Positions 8,696 through 16,289 of a stretch of DNA of 42,674 nucleotides are shown piece by piece. Within the stretch, counting starts at the first letter, position 1. Each line of letters begins with the position of its first letter. Below the pieces are notes generated by a model that was given only the letters and a program-made list of their open reading frames with translations, searched no databases and was not told the DNA's origin. Made by a program: the position numbers and the translations under genes. The DNA is from a virus. The stretch covers positions 1-42,674 of IMG/VR virus record IMGVR_UViG_3300027917_000078; one strand, given 5' to 3'.

Positions 8696-10027
8696 ATGGC
8701 GAAGAAACCGCAGAAGAAGGCCCCCGTCGATGCCGGCGGAGACCCCCTGTACGACAGCCTGCCTGAAGTGCCGCACCAGCCGTCGCCGGCCAAGGCAGCC
8801 AAGAACGTCGCGGCGACCAAGCCGCCGGCCCTGCGCCAGCGGTTCGAGGGCGCCCCCATGGACGACTCAGAGGACGACCCGCTCTCGGACGATGGCGGCG
8901 GTGGCGTGGTCATCCCGGACTACGATGAGGGCTACAGCCCCCCGACTGGTCCCAAGACCGTGGAGGACGACTTCGCGGGCGGGCATGCGGCGTCTGCGAT
9001 CCGCATGGCGTTCATCGGTGCCGGACAGGGTGGGGGGCGCATCGCGCAGTCGTTCTACGACTTCGGCTACCGGCGCGTGTGCGTGTGCAACACGACCTCC
9101 CAGGACATGGAGTCGCTGACGATCCCAGGGAAGCTGGTCATCGGCAACAACCGGGGCGGCGCGGGGAAAGACCCGGAAGAGGGAAAACTCGCTGCTCAGG
9201 AGTCCTACGAGGATCTGATGGACCTCATGATGCGCTCGTTCGGAGAGGGCGTGGAGCACATCTACATCTGCGTCGGCGGTGGCGGGGGCTCCGGGACGGG
9301 CTCGTGGCCGGTCCTGCTCGACGCGGCTCGGGAGTACGCCAAGAGCACGAACGTCGAGAAGCCCTTCGGCAAGCACCTCGGCGTGATCATGAGCCTGCCG
9401 AAGCGCTCCGAGGGCTCACGTGTCCAACGCAACGCGCACGCCGCGATCACGGACGCGCTATCGAAGCTCAACCGAGGGCTCATCTCCAGCCTGGTCATCG
9501 TGGACAACGCGAAGATCCACGAGCTATACCCGGGCCTGCCGGTCAAGCAATTCTGGACGGTGGCCAACCGCAACTTCGCGGCGGTCCTCCACACGTTCAA
9601 TCTCCTGGCTGCTCAGGACTCGGAGTACAACACGTTCGACCGGGCCGACCTCCGAGGCGTGGTGCAGAACGGCCTCATGGTCTTCGGCATGACGCGCGTG
9701 GAGCGCTGGCACGGCCGGGAGGACATATCGAAGGCGGTCCGGCAGAACCTCAAGGGCACCCTGCTCGCGGACGGCTTCGATCTGAGCAAGGCGAACATGG
9801 CCGGCGCCATCGTCCTGGCTCACGATGAGATCCTGTCCGAGATACCCATGGAGAACATCGACTACGCCTTCAACTCGCTCGGTCGGGCGCTGGGGAACGA
9901 GGGCATCACGCTCCACAATGGCATCTACGAGAGCAAGGGCCAGGTGACGATGCGGGTCTTCACGATCATCTCTGGCCTGGAGGCCCCGCAGAGCCGCATT
10001 GACGAGCTAGACCAACTGGCTCGCTAA
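8696..10027 (+). CDS. FtsZ/tubulin-like GTPase
   Basis: 443 residues. After a roughly 100-residue disordered acidic extension, residues 105-117 (FIGAGQGGGRIA) match the first nucleotide loop of FtsZ/tubulin, CNTTSQDME (131-139) takes the place of the FtsZ NTDxQxL element, and GGGGGSGTGS (194-203) matches the tubulin/FtsZ GGGTGTG signature. Filament-forming GTPases of this superfamily occur in large phages (PhuZ) and plasmids (TubZ), where they position DNA. The long N-terminal tail is unusual and could bind a cargo. Good GAGGAG ribosome site. A ParB-like gene lies 8 kb downstream, but no shell protein of nucleus-forming phages was seen in this window. Confidence 0.85.
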   Translation: MAKKPQKKAPVDAGGDPLYDSLPEVPHQPSPAKAAKNVAATKPPALRQRFEGAPMDDSEDDPLSDDGGGGVVIPDYDEGYSPPTGPKTVEDDFAGGHAASAIRMAFIGAGQGGGRIAQSFYDFGYRRVCVCNTTSQDMESLTIPGKLVIGNNRGGAGKDPEEGKLAAQESYEDLMDLMMRSFGEGVEHIYICVGGGGGSGTGSWPVLLDAAREYAKSTNVEKPFGKHLGVIMSLPKRSEGSRVQRNAHAAITDALSKLNRGLISSLVIVDNAKIHELYPGLPVKQFWTVANRNFAAVLHTFNLLAAQDSEYNTFDRADLRGVVQNGLMVFGMTRVERWHGREDISKAVRQNLKGTLLADGFDLSKANMAGAIVLAHDEILSEIPMENIDYAFNSLGRALGNEGITLHNGIYESKGQVTMRVFTIISGLEAPQSRIDELDQLAR

Positions 10028-10042
10028 CCCCTCAATCCCCGG

Positions 10043-10059
10043 GGAGTTTTCATCCCCGC
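10043..10059 (+). promoter_or_regulatory. Hairpin containing a reverse GAAAACTCC motif, with downstream -10
   Basis: GGGGA-GTTTTCA-TCCCC lies just after the GTPase stop. It could be a weak terminator, or a -35 region for the TACCAT -10 at 10070-10075 that sits 6 bases before the GTG at 10082. Confidence 0.35.
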
Positions 10060-10081
10060 CTCTTCGCGCTACCATGTAGCC

Positions 10082-10267
10082 GTGGCTGGTCAACAGGAGT
10101 GGGAGTCCGAAGTGACCCCGCCTCGACCGCAGCCGTTGTGGAAGCTATATGTGGACGGGCAACTGAAAGCCCTGTACGGAATCGAGAAACGAGCGAGCGG
10201 CACGAGGCAGGCGAAGCTCTACGCATGGGTGGGAGCCCACCCAAGGCGGCGTCGTCGCGCCTCTTGA
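10082..10267 (+). CDS. Small hypothetical protein, possibly leaderless
   Basis: 61 residues beginning at GTG with no ribosome site but a TACCAT -10-like hexamer 6 bases upstream. The core PLWKLYVDGQLKALYGIEKRA reads like a folded strand-helix. The tail is poly-Arg. Another frame (10099) overlaps it and is less protein-like. Modest confidence. Confidence 0.4.
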   Translation: MAGQQEWESEVTPPRPQPLWKLYVDGQLKALYGIEKRASGTRQAKLYAWVGAHPRRRRRAS

Positions 10268-10271
10268 TCCT

Positions 10272-10300
10272 GGTCTCGAAAGCTCGATCCATGCTATAGA
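10272..10300 (+). promoter_or_regulatory. Promoter with GAAAGCTC element, gene at 10309
   Basis: TGGTCTC, then GAAAGCTCG starting exactly 17 bases before TATAGA. The same arrangement occurs at 28957 and, on the minus strand, upstream of the AdoMet decarboxylase gene. Confidence 0.5.
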
Positions 10301-10308
10301 GGATGGCT

Positions 10309-11967
10309 ATGGGCGTACCGACGATCAACACGAGCACGTGGCGGTTGCCGAAGCGGGGACACTCCTCGCCCGAGAAGACCTTCACGGATGAGATGTACCG
10401 GGCCAAGGGTCTGCCCGTAGCCCCGACGCCGACGACTGGCGGCTCTGGCCTGCCTGTTCTCGACACCTCCGAGTGGAGACTCCCTCCGAAGGGGGCCGCG
10501 CTCACCGAGGGGAAGAAGCGGCAGCCCCACAAGTCGTTCGAGGTGGAGCTTTCCGACGAGGAATTCGATGACCTCGGGGACGACTACGACCCCAGCGACT
10601 TCTCCGACCTGGAGAGCGACTACGATGGGGACATGGACGAGATGTGCGGCGCTTCCCACGGGAAGAAGAAGCGCAAGCGGAAGGGCCAGCCACCCATGGC
10701 CGAGGCCGGCTGCGCTGGCGGGAAGAAGGGGAAGAAGTCCTACCTGGTCAAGCGCAAGGGCGCCGGCATGCCCGAAGAGGACACTCGCTCTGTCCAGCGT
10801 CGGCTCGCTGGCCTAGAGATGGACGAGCACCTGGAGTTTGCGACCGGCGCCCCGCACCGCCGCCTCCCGGAGCAGGCCGAGGCCCCGTTCCGGCCCGAGC
10901 GGCGGGAGCCCCTGTTCGAGGACAACCGGCAGAACGCGCTTCCGTCCGAGCAGGCGGCGCTGGCGGGCCTGACCGAGCGCGCCCCGCTGCCTCACCCGAT
11001 GCACGACACGAGGCCCCTGAGCACTCCGAGAGCCCACGGCGTCCTGGACGACGGCAAGGACTCCGGCGAAGCCTACGTGGAGCAGGTGCTCGCGGAGTCG
11101 CGCTGGTTCTTTCGCGACTTCGGAGACCTCGCCATCGGTGAGCGCCCTTTCGGAGAGGCCCCGGGCGGTAGAGCAGGACCGTGGCGGGGCTCCGAGGATG
11201 AACCGGCCGAGACGCCAGTGGTGCGGCACGGCAAGGTCAAGGGCGCGGTAGGCGACGAGCCGGAGGACGACGACGAGGACGAGAAGAAGCAGCCCCCGCC
11301 GGCCAAGGGCAAGCCGAAAGCTCCCCCAGAGGAAGAGGAGCCGGAAGAGGAGCCCGAGGGCGACGAGGAAGACGAGGACGAGGAAGAGGAGACCTCCGAG
11401 GCCAAGCGGCCGAAGATGCTCAAACCGGCCTACATGGACATGCTCATGACCCTGCCGATCAAGGTAGGGCAGCAGCCGAACCGAGCACGTGGGCAGAAGA
11501 CCAAAGCCCAGATGTTCTCCAAGCTGTTCAAGTCCGGCTACATCGCCTTGAAGAAGGGCGGCGGCACTTACATCCTCACCCCGAAGGGTGAGAAGATGGT
11601 GGCCCTGTGGATGGCTCATCCGCCGATGATCGAGGCCGAGGAGACCCGCGCCGGCCGCGCGGCCCGGGGGTTGGGCGGTCGCCTGAAGGCGGCTGGCGAG
11701 CGGATGCGATCGGGCAGTGCTGCCTCCAGAGCCAAGCACGGGCTCCACGTCCACCTGCGGAAATTCGCCAAGAAGCACGGCATCGACATCGAGAAGCACT
11801 TCCACGGCTCCGACGAGGACGGGAAGACCAAGCCCCACGTCCCGAAAGCTCCCAAGAAGAAGGCCAAGGCGAAGCCGACGCACGCGGCTCCGACCAAGCG
11901 ACATTCCGGCCCGCTCACCAAGCACGCTCCGGTCCTCCACGGACCGCAGATGAAGAAGCACAAGTAG
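10309..11967 (+). CDS. Virion/scaffold-like protein with acidic middle and basic tail
   Basis: About 552 residues. An in-frame ATG at 10303 lies only 2 bases after the TATAGA, so 10309 is preferred as a leaderless start. The N-terminal STWRLP and SEWRLPPKG repeat resembles tail-fibre or capsid tethers. Residues about 300-370 are an extreme acidic Glu/Asp run with Pro/Lys, followed by a compact winged-helix-like segment (GYIALKKGGGTYILTPKG) and a His/Lys-rich C-terminus. PMAEAG is a possible protease site. The charge pattern suits a scaffold or internal head protein; no family was recognised. Confidence 0.65.
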   Translation: MGVPTINTSTWRLPKRGHSSPEKTFTDEMYRAKGLPVAPTPTTGGSGLPVLDTSEWRLPPKGAALTEGKKRQPHKSFEVELSDEEFDDLGDDYDPSDFSDLESDYDGDMDEMCGASHGKKKRKRKGQPPMAEAGCAGGKKGKKSYLVKRKGAGMPEEDTRSVQRRLAGLEMDEHLEFATGAPHRRLPEQAEAPFRPERREPLFEDNRQNALPSEQAALAGLTERAPLPHPMHDTRPLSTPRAHGVLDDGKDSGEAYVEQVLAESRWFFRDFGDLAIGERPFGEAPGGRAGPWRGSEDEPAETPVVRHGKVKGAVGDEPEDDDEDEKKQPPPAKGKPKAPPEEEEPEEEPEGDEEDEDEEEETSEAKRPKMLKPAYMDMLMTLPIKVGQQPNRARGQKTKAQMFSKLFKSGYIALKKGGGTYILTPKGEKMVALWMAHPPMIEAEETRAGRAARGLGGRLKAAGERMRSGSAASRAKHGLHVHLRKFAKKHGIDIEKHFHGSDEDGKTKPHVPKAPKKKAKAKPTHAAPTKRHSGPLTKHAPVLHGPQMKKHK

Positions 11968-12019
11968 CTACACGCACCTACACTTCCCGACAAATCGACA
12001 TGGGCTCGCACGTTTGCCA

Positions 12020-12048
12020 TTGACAGCCGATCTTCGGTGCGCTAGGCT
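12020..12048 (+). promoter_or_regulatory. Promoter, TTGACA-N17-TAGGCT
   Basis: Preceded by CGTTTGCCA and by a 25-base block (CACTTCCCGACAAATC... from about 11981) that recurs upstream of the promoters at 20152, 27155 and 31425. Confidence 0.8.
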
Positions 12049-12060
12049 GGGTATTGACGG

Positions 12061-12079
12061 TCGGGGATGCGTTCCCCGA
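12061..12079 (+). promoter_or_regulatory. Leader hairpin, family member A
   Basis: TCGGGG-ATGCGTT-CCCCGA, a 6-bp stem with 7-base loop, 11 bases before the ATG at 12091 and directly before its ribosome site. Confidence 0.75.
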
Positions 12080-12090
12080 AGGAGAGTCAG

Positions 12091-12471
12091 ATGGCCAAAT
12101 CGAAGCAGGTTCCCTTGAAGGTCCAGTACCACCTCATTCAGAAGCGCTCGCTCGCTCCGAGCCCCGCAGCGTTCAACGACGCGGTGCGCGCGATCCTCGC
12201 GGGCGCGGGTATCACGGAGCCGACCCCGGAGCAGTGGGTTCAGGGCGCCAAGGCCGTCTCGTTCCCTTGCGCGCGGTGCGCGGGCACGGGCCAATTCATC
12301 ACGCAGGTCGTCAACGGCAAGCCGACCGGCCCCGGCGGCATCTGCTACCGCTGCGACGGCAAGGGCCGGCAGAACGACGCCGACCGCCGCCGCAACTACG
12401 GCTACGACAGCTACGCCTTCGCGAAGGCCGCGCACGCCATGATGGGTGGCTCGGACGCCGACGCCGCGTAG
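12091..12471 (+). CDS. DnaJ-type zinc-finger small protein
   Basis: 126 residues. CARCAGTGQF and, about 25 residues later, CYRCDGKG match the CxxCxGxG repeats of the DnaJ central zinc domain; only one pair of repeats is present, so one zinc is expected. There is no J domain. The start at 12091 is chosen because it follows AGGAGAG; the ATG at 12067 lies in the loop of the leader hairpin and would add 8 residues. Possible roles include protein or RNA binding; none is proven. Confidence 0.7.
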   Translation: MAKSKQVPLKVQYHLIQKRSLAPSPAAFNDAVRAILAGAGITEPTPEQWVQGAKAVSFPCARCAGTGQFITQVVNGKPTGPGGICYRCDGKGRQNDADRRRNYGYDSYAFAKAAHAMMGGSDADAA

Positions 12472-12511
12472 CTCACCGGCCCCGGGGGCGATCTCGGGGA
12501 GGTGGGGGTGA

Positions 12512-12560
12512 GAAATCTTCGCTCGGGGTGTCAGGAATCGGGCTCCCCGGGCGTCTATAG
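12512..12560 (+). promoter_or_regulatory. Conserved intergenic block with hairpin
   Basis: GAAATCTTC, then CGGGG...CCCCG pairing (12524-12528 with 12545-12549) around a TGTCAG loop, then GGGCGTCTATAGG. A homologous block with the stem polarity swapped lies at 16753-16800. Confidence 0.45.
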
Positions 12561-12566
12561 GATGGA

Positions 12567-12585
12567 TGGCCGATGCGTTCGGCCA
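12567..12585 (+). promoter_or_regulatory. Leader hairpin, family member B
   Basis: TGGCCG-ATGCGTT-CGGCCA, 10 bases before the ATG at 12596; the stem sequence differs from member A but the loop is identical. Confidence 0.75.
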
Positions 12586-12595
12586 TGGAGGCACC

Positions 12596-12874
12596 ATGAT
12601 CGACTTCTCAGAGCACGACCGACTCCGCTGGCGCTACATGACGAGCGACCTCGAATCGCTCCCGACGCTGTGCGAGGGCCAGGCGGAAGACCTGAAGGTG
12701 GAGACGACGCTCGCAGACGGCACGCCTGCGCGCGTGTGGCTGTCCCGCTGCGGCGTGGAAGACGGCGAGCCGTGGGAGAACACGGTGAGCCTGGAGACGC
12801 GCTCAGAGGGCCGCTGGGCGACCGTGCTGCGGTGGAACGGAGACGACCCCGTGGAGTGGGCCGAGACCGAATAG
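12596..12874 (+). CDS. Small acidic hypothetical protein
   Basis: 92 residues; ATG 12596 follows GGAGG at the correct distance, whereas the in-frame ATG at 12566 lies in the leader hairpin. The pattern RVWLSRCGVEDGEPWENTVSLE suggests a beta-rich fold. It is followed 8 bases later by the next gene. Function unknown. Confidence 0.6.
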   Translation: MIDFSEHDRLRWRYMTSDLESLPTLCEGQAEDLKVETTLADGTPARVWLSRCGVEDGEPWENTVSLETRSEGRWATVLRWNGDDPVEWAETE

Positions 12875-12882
12875 GAGACGCC

Positions 12883-13269
12883 ATGCAGAGCCAGATATCG
12901 TTCTCGTTCGAGCACGAGGGGGAGACCTACGTGGTCTACGGCATCGCCGGCTGGGAGGGGTTCGTGGAGCCCCAGCAAGCGCCGGACCCGGACTGCCCGA
13001 AGTGCCACGGCGAAGGCGTGGAGAAGATCGGCTACGAGCCCCCCGACGAGTGGAACGAGACCGGGGAGGACATCTACGACGGCTGCGATTGCTGGCGGGA
13101 CGTCCCCGGCACCGGCCGGGCCGGCTACCCGACGTTCGAGGCCGAGGAGATCGAAGGCCCGGATGGGGAGTACCTGACCGACGAGCAGGTGGTCGAATTC
13201 GTCGCGGCGGTGGGGGTGAAAGCTCTCGCCCTGGCGGCTGACGAGATGGTCGATGCTTGTCAAGGATGA
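12883..13269 (+). CDS. Small zinc-type hypothetical protein
   Basis: 128 residues with CPKCHGEG, a half DnaJ-type repeat, and CDCW about 25 residues later. It begins 8 bases after the previous stop with a GGAG ribosome site. The C-terminal helix includes a GAAAGCTCT motif at the DNA level (13218). Function unknown. Confidence 0.6.
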   Translation: MQSQISFSFEHEGETYVVYGIAGWEGFVEPQQAPDPDCPKCHGEGVEKIGYEPPDEWNETGEDIYDGCDCWRDVPGTGRAGYPTFEAEEIEGPDGEYLTDEQVVEFVAAVGVKALALAADEMVDACQG

Positions 13270-13280
13270 GGTCATCGAGT

Positions 13281-13298
13281 AGGCTCGATCGCGAGCCT
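13281..13298 (+). promoter_or_regulatory. Leader hairpin of the gene at 13312
   Basis: AGGCTCG-ATCG-CGAGCCT, a perfect 7-bp stem placed directly before GGGAGG, like the leader family but with a different loop. Confidence 0.55.
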
Positions 13299-13311
13299 CG
13301 GGAGGTAGACG

Positions 13312-13998
13312 ATGGGTTTCGAGAGCGATGCTTCAGTCGTGCGCGAGTTGGAGCTATTCATCGACAACGACGCGCAGTTGCATCGGCAACAGTACGTGCC
13401 GATCCTCAAGAACCTCATGACCAAGCACGGCCAAGGCCGCTACAACCGCGCGCTGGCCGTGAAGCTGTTCATGTACCTCGTGGACAACGGCGCGAAGAAG
13501 TACGCCAAGGAGCACGGCGGCCCCGGCGGCTCCCCCTGGCACCAGATGTTCCCCAAGCCGATCCGCGTGAAGGTCGCGGAGTCCCTGCGCGACTCGTTCG
13601 AGGACGAGGCCGAGTTGGGCAACTACGACGAGTACATCCCGAAGAAGTACCAGGGCAAGGTCTCCGGCAAGACGATCAAGGAAGGCCAGGAGCCCGAGGG
13701 TGAGCCCGTGGACGAGGACGGACCGCTGTTCTCCGGCGGGACGCGGCAAGCTCTCTCCGAGGCTGCGGGGTCCAAGCGTGGGTACGCAGCGCTCCCGGGG
13801 CTCCAACGGACGGCGCAGTACGTCCAGGACACCGTGTATCTCAGCAAGAAGATGCACGAGGCGTTCAAGGCCAACGACGAATCCAAGGCCAAGTCCCACA
13901 TGCGCGGCATGCTCGCCGCCCTCGAATTGGGCCTGAAGGGCATGGGCATCGAAGAAGCCTCTCGCCTCGTCTCCCAGGCTCAGAAGCTCGTCAAGTAG
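13312..13998 (+). CDS. Virion-type protein with internal protease site
   Basis: 228 residues. The N-terminal 70 residues form an alpha-helical domain (DNDAQLHRQQYVPILKNL and on), followed by a flexible acidic linker and RQALSEAAGSKRG, an LSE/A prohead-protease-type site near residue 150. The piece after the site (about 78 residues) is a helical bundle. The arrangement suggests a protein matured during head assembly. Start supported by GGGAGG. Family not recognised. Confidence 0.65.
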   Translation: MGFESDASVVRELELFIDNDAQLHRQQYVPILKNLMTKHGQGRYNRALAVKLFMYLVDNGAKKYAKEHGGPGGSPWHQMFPKPIRVKVAESLRDSFEDEAELGNYDEYIPKKYQGKVSGKTIKEGQEPEGEPVDEDGPLFSGGTRQALSEAAGSKRGYAALPGLQRTAQYVQDTVYLSKKMHEAFKANDESKAKSHMRGMLAALELGLKGMGIEEASRLVSQAQKLVK

Positions 13999-14009
13999 GG
14001 AGGACCGCG

Positions 14010-14345
14010 ATGCTCAGGCACACCACGGTATCCTCGGTCGGTCTCAGGAAAACTCTCCTGGCCGAAGCCTACAAGGGCTGGGAGAAGAGGATGGCTGGGA
14101 TCGGTCCGGCTGCACTCAAGGCCCCGAAGCTGGACAAAGCAGTGCTCCGTCGCCTGGACAACTACCTCATCCATGTGGAGGAGAGTGTGGCCGAGGCGCG
14201 AAGGGCGATGAACCTGCTCAAAGCGGCCGGCTCCCCGGCTTCGATCAAGATGCACGATGGCCGCGCAGCGTGGGCAGTCCTACTGAATGGTTTCAAGGGC
14301 GCCCTGTCATCCGCCACAACCGGGTACAACGCCCTCAAAGCGTAG
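14010..14345 (+). CDS. Small virion protein with KTLLAE/A propeptide
   Basis: 111 residues; GLRKTLLAEAYKGW near residue 11 gives an LAE/A cut that would release a mature basic helical protein of about 93 residues. The RKTL part is encoded by a GGAAAACTCT motif, as in the genes at 40508 and 41340. Starts 11 bases after the previous stop. Confidence 0.6.
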   Translation: MLRHTTVSSVGLRKTLLAEAYKGWEKRMAGIGPAALKAPKLDKAVLRRLDNYLIHVEESVAEARRAMNLLKAAGSPASIKMHDGRAAWAVLLNGFKGALSSATTGYNALKA

Positions 14346-14357
14346 ACGAGGTTCACG

Positions 14358-15383
14358 ATGGACTGGAGACGTTCCGATCCTCTCAAGCAAGGAAAACTCA
14401 GGTACGCCAAGGAATTGGGGTACCGCATGCAGCAGTGGCACTCCAGCGCGGGAGACCCGATCTACGCGGTGGGCTCCTTCATCTCCGGCGGGCACATGGA
14501 GACGCCCGAGCGTGTCCAGGCCGCGATCGATGAATTCGAGAAGATCCTCCATTGGGCCAAGGGCGGCGACCGCCAGGACGTGGAGAAGATCATCCGCGAC
14601 CTGAAGAAGGGCCTGAAGGAGAGCGCCGACGAACCCGAGGGCGAGGAGCTTTCCGAGAAGGTCCGCCGCCGGCAGCGCCGAGGCGAGCCCAAGCGCATCC
14701 TCCGGCGCATCATGGGTCAGGTCGCGCAGAAGCGACTTCGGGAGAAGGCATGCGCCATGGAGGGCAACTCGCTCGGCGCCTGCTCCCGGTTCGAGACCTT
14801 CCTCCGGGCGCAGTTGGCCACGGGGAAGAAGGTCGGCCGCAACGCGATGGTGAAAGAGCTATCGTCGCACTGGTACACGTCGCTGCCGAAAGAGACGATG
14901 GACGCCGTGCACGACTACGCCATCGCGCTCGCCAAGGCCGGGAACAAGGAAATCGAGCAGGGCTCCATGGATTGGGGCGAGAGCGTCTCCCACCTGCGGC
15001 GCACGATCGTCACGGAGGCGGGGATGCGGAGGACCGTGACCGAGGCCAGGCGCCCGCTCTCCTACTACCCGGGGATCAAGCCCCGGAAGCCGCAACCCGC
15101 TGTCGGAAAGCTCGCCACCTACGCGATCAAGGGGAAGGCCGGCATCGAGGTCAGCCAGCGCGGCTACATCGTCACTGTCAAGACGGACAAGGGTGTGAAG
15201 GATATCGTCTACATCCACACCCGAGATTTCGACAACGAGGACGCCGCCTACGCCGAGGCCAAGCGGATCGCGCTGTCGATCGACAAGGGCCACTGGTCCG
15301 GCGGCCGAGATGACCACCCGAGCAGGCGCATCCGGGAGATCCGGGTGAAGGGCAAGGTCATGACGGTCGAGCACGACAAGTAG
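14358..15383 (+). CDS. Virion-type protein with two tandem VTE/A sites
   Basis: 341 residues: an N-terminal helical domain, a central basic helical domain and a C-terminal beta-rich domain (KGKAGIEVSQRGYIVTVKTD). Between the last two domains, TIVTEAGMRRTVTEARRP provides two closely spaced VTE/A sites, and EELSEKVRRR provides another near residue 100. Cleavage would release three pieces. It continues the head-protein cluster begun at 13312. Family not recognised. Confidence 0.65.
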   Translation: MDWRRSDPLKQGKLRYAKELGYRMQQWHSSAGDPIYAVGSFISGGHMETPERVQAAIDEFEKILHWAKGGDRQDVEKIIRDLKKGLKESADEPEGEELSEKVRRRQRRGEPKRILRRIMGQVAQKRLREKACAMEGNSLGACSRFETFLRAQLATGKKVGRNAMVKELSSHWYTSLPKETMDAVHDYAIALAKAGNKEIEQGSMDWGESVSHLRRTIVTEAGMRRTVTEARRPLSYYPGIKPRKPQPAVGKLATYAIKGKAGIEVSQRGYIVTVKTDKGVKDIVYIHTRDFDNEDAAYAEAKRIALSIDKGHWSGGRDDHPSRRIREIRVKGKVMTVEHDK

Positions 15384-15390
15384 ACACACC

Positions 15391-15618
15391 ATGTCCGATG
15401 CCGCCCCGCCCACGGTCTGCCAGGCCGAAGGATGTTCCGCTCCGCCCGAATTCGTCTGTGACGCCTGGATCATGACGCCCCCGACGCGCGGGTTCCTGAC
15501 CGACGAGGTGTGCCTGTGCGCGAAGTGCGCGGAGAGGTTCGAGACGGACAAGCGCATCTCGGTCATCCTCTACCCGGACAATCTGGACCTCGTATCGGCG
15601 GCCAGGTGGCGGGACTGA
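15391..15618 (+). CDS. Small zinc-type protein
   Basis: 75 residues with CQAEGC at the N-terminus and CLCAKC near residue 49, a four-cysteine set. The tail (SVILYPDN...) looks like a strand. The ribosome site is poor (only AGTAGAC upstream), so translation may be coupled to the gene before it. Confidence 0.5.
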   Translation: MSDAAPPTVCQAEGCSAPPEFVCDAWIMTPPTRGFLTDEVCLCAKCAERFETDKRISVILYPDNLDLVSAARWRD

Positions 15619-15636
15619 AAAACTCCCTCCCAGGGG

Positions 15637-15664
15637 TTGACACGGCTCTCGGGCGACTTACCTT
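15637..15664 (+). promoter_or_regulatory. Probable promoter of the tRNA pair
   Basis: TTGACA, 16-base spacer, TACCTT; a GAAAAACTCC motif lies just upstream (15617). No coding gene follows before the tRNAs. Confidence 0.5.
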
Positions 15665-15690
15665 GCCAGCATGACCCGCTCATCCTGCCA

Positions 15691-15719
15691 TTGACAGCCA
15701 GCCCCCCGAGGGCTCCGCT
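15691..15719 (+). promoter_or_regulatory. Second possible tRNA promoter
   Basis: CTGCCATTGACAGCC matches the family -35 context exactly, but the hexamer at -10 spacing is TCCGCT, which is weak. Confidence 0.3.
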
Positions 15720-15780
15720 GTCGGAACACCCGACCTCGTAATCACCCCGCCGCGTGCGTTCGTGCGCGATGGTATCCTTT

Positions 15781-15873
15781 GCATGGGTAGCTCAGTGGTA
15801 GAGCGCCTGGACCCGAACCTGCTTCGGCAGGAGAGGGGCCGGGAGGCCGGTGGTTCAAGTCCATCCCCATGCA
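15781..15873 (+). tRNA. tRNA-like gene with no normal anticodon loop
   Basis: Acceptor GCATGGG/CCCATGC, D arm GCTC-AGTGGTA-GAGC, variable AGGCC and T arm GGTGG-TTCAAGT-CCATC are all standard and fully paired, with discriminator A and no encoded CCA. The anticodon stem CCTGG/CCGGG is closed by 28 bases (15811-15838) instead of 7. These continue as a hairpin: CCC/GGG, a purine internal loop GAA/AGA and CCTGC-TTCG-GCAGG. No U33-anticodon-R37 arrangement can be drawn. Either an intron-like insert is removed or this is a tRNA mimic that cannot decode. Confidence 0.8.
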
Positions 15874-15878
15874 CTCCA

Positions 15879-15954
15879 GGGCGTGTAGCTCAGGCTGGCA
15901 GAGCACCCGGTGTAATGAGCCGGGAGGCCGTGTGTTCGATCCACACCGCGCCCA
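15879..15954 (+). tRNA. tRNA with expanded anticodon loop, identity unclear
   Basis: Acceptor GGGCGTG/CGCGCCC (one U-G), D arm GCTC/GAGC, anticodon stem CCCGG/CCGGG, variable AGGCC and T arm GTGTG-TTCGATC-CACAC all form. The loop is 9 bases, TGTAATGAG, or 7 bases if a T-G pair closes it (GTAATGA, which would read anticodon AAT). GTA (Tyr) is possible if the first T is U33. Neither is a normal bacterial anticodon arm. It shares the variable loop and most of the 3' half of the anticodon stem with its neighbour 5 bases upstream. Confidence 0.8.
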
Positions 15955-16289
15955 AACTCTATGCGGTCGGGAGGGCCGACCTGTCCCCGGGGCTCCGGGT
16001 AGCGCAGATGTTCCACGCGCTCCGGCAGTACGCCTCGGAGTACCCGTTCGTGGAGAGCGAGTGGTTCCGCAACTCGAACACCATCGTTCTCCTGGAGGCC
16101 CCGGACGGGGAGGCCCTCTCCGACCTCGCTTCCCGAGCCCGCGCGAAGGGCGTCACGGTCACGGAGTTTTCCGAGCCGGACTTCCTGGACGTCGGGCTCA
16201 CTGCGCTCGCCCTCGGCCCCGATGCTCGGAAGCTGGTTTCGTCCCTCCCGCTGGCGCTTCGAGACCCACATCCACCTACAGGGGGGTGA
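15915..16289 (+). CDS. Pth2-family peptidyl-tRNA hydrolase-like frame
   Basis: From about 15954 the frame reads KLYAVGRADLSPGLRVAQMFHAL, matching the Pth2 opening (a strand, R-x-D-L, G, A-Q-x-x-H-A), and it ends with LTALALGPDARKLV, the Pth2 T-x-L-A-I-G-P strand. Pth2 frees tRNA from dropped peptidyl-tRNA; it is typical of archaea and eukaryotes but occurs in some phages. Start is uncertain: the in-frame ATG 15915 and GTG 15930 both lie inside the tRNA at 15879-15954, and no ATG exists between the tRNA and the conserved core. Either the mRNA runs through the tRNA or an unusual codon near 15954-15960 is used. Confidence 0.6.
   Translation: MSREAVCSIHTAPKLYAVGRADLSPGLRVAQMFHALRQYASEYPFVESEWFRNSNTIVLLEAPDGEALSDLASRARAKGVTVTEFSEPDFLDVGLTALALGPDARKLVSSLPLALRDPHPPTGG

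Noticed and set aside
12067-12091. ATG in the leader-hairpin loop as the true start of several genes
   Set aside because: It is out of frame in about half of the family members and lies before the ribosome site; the downstream ATG has the proper spacing.
15762-15914. Protein-coding start upstream of the Pth2 core
   Set aside because: This part is the two tRNA genes; its translation is not protein-like.
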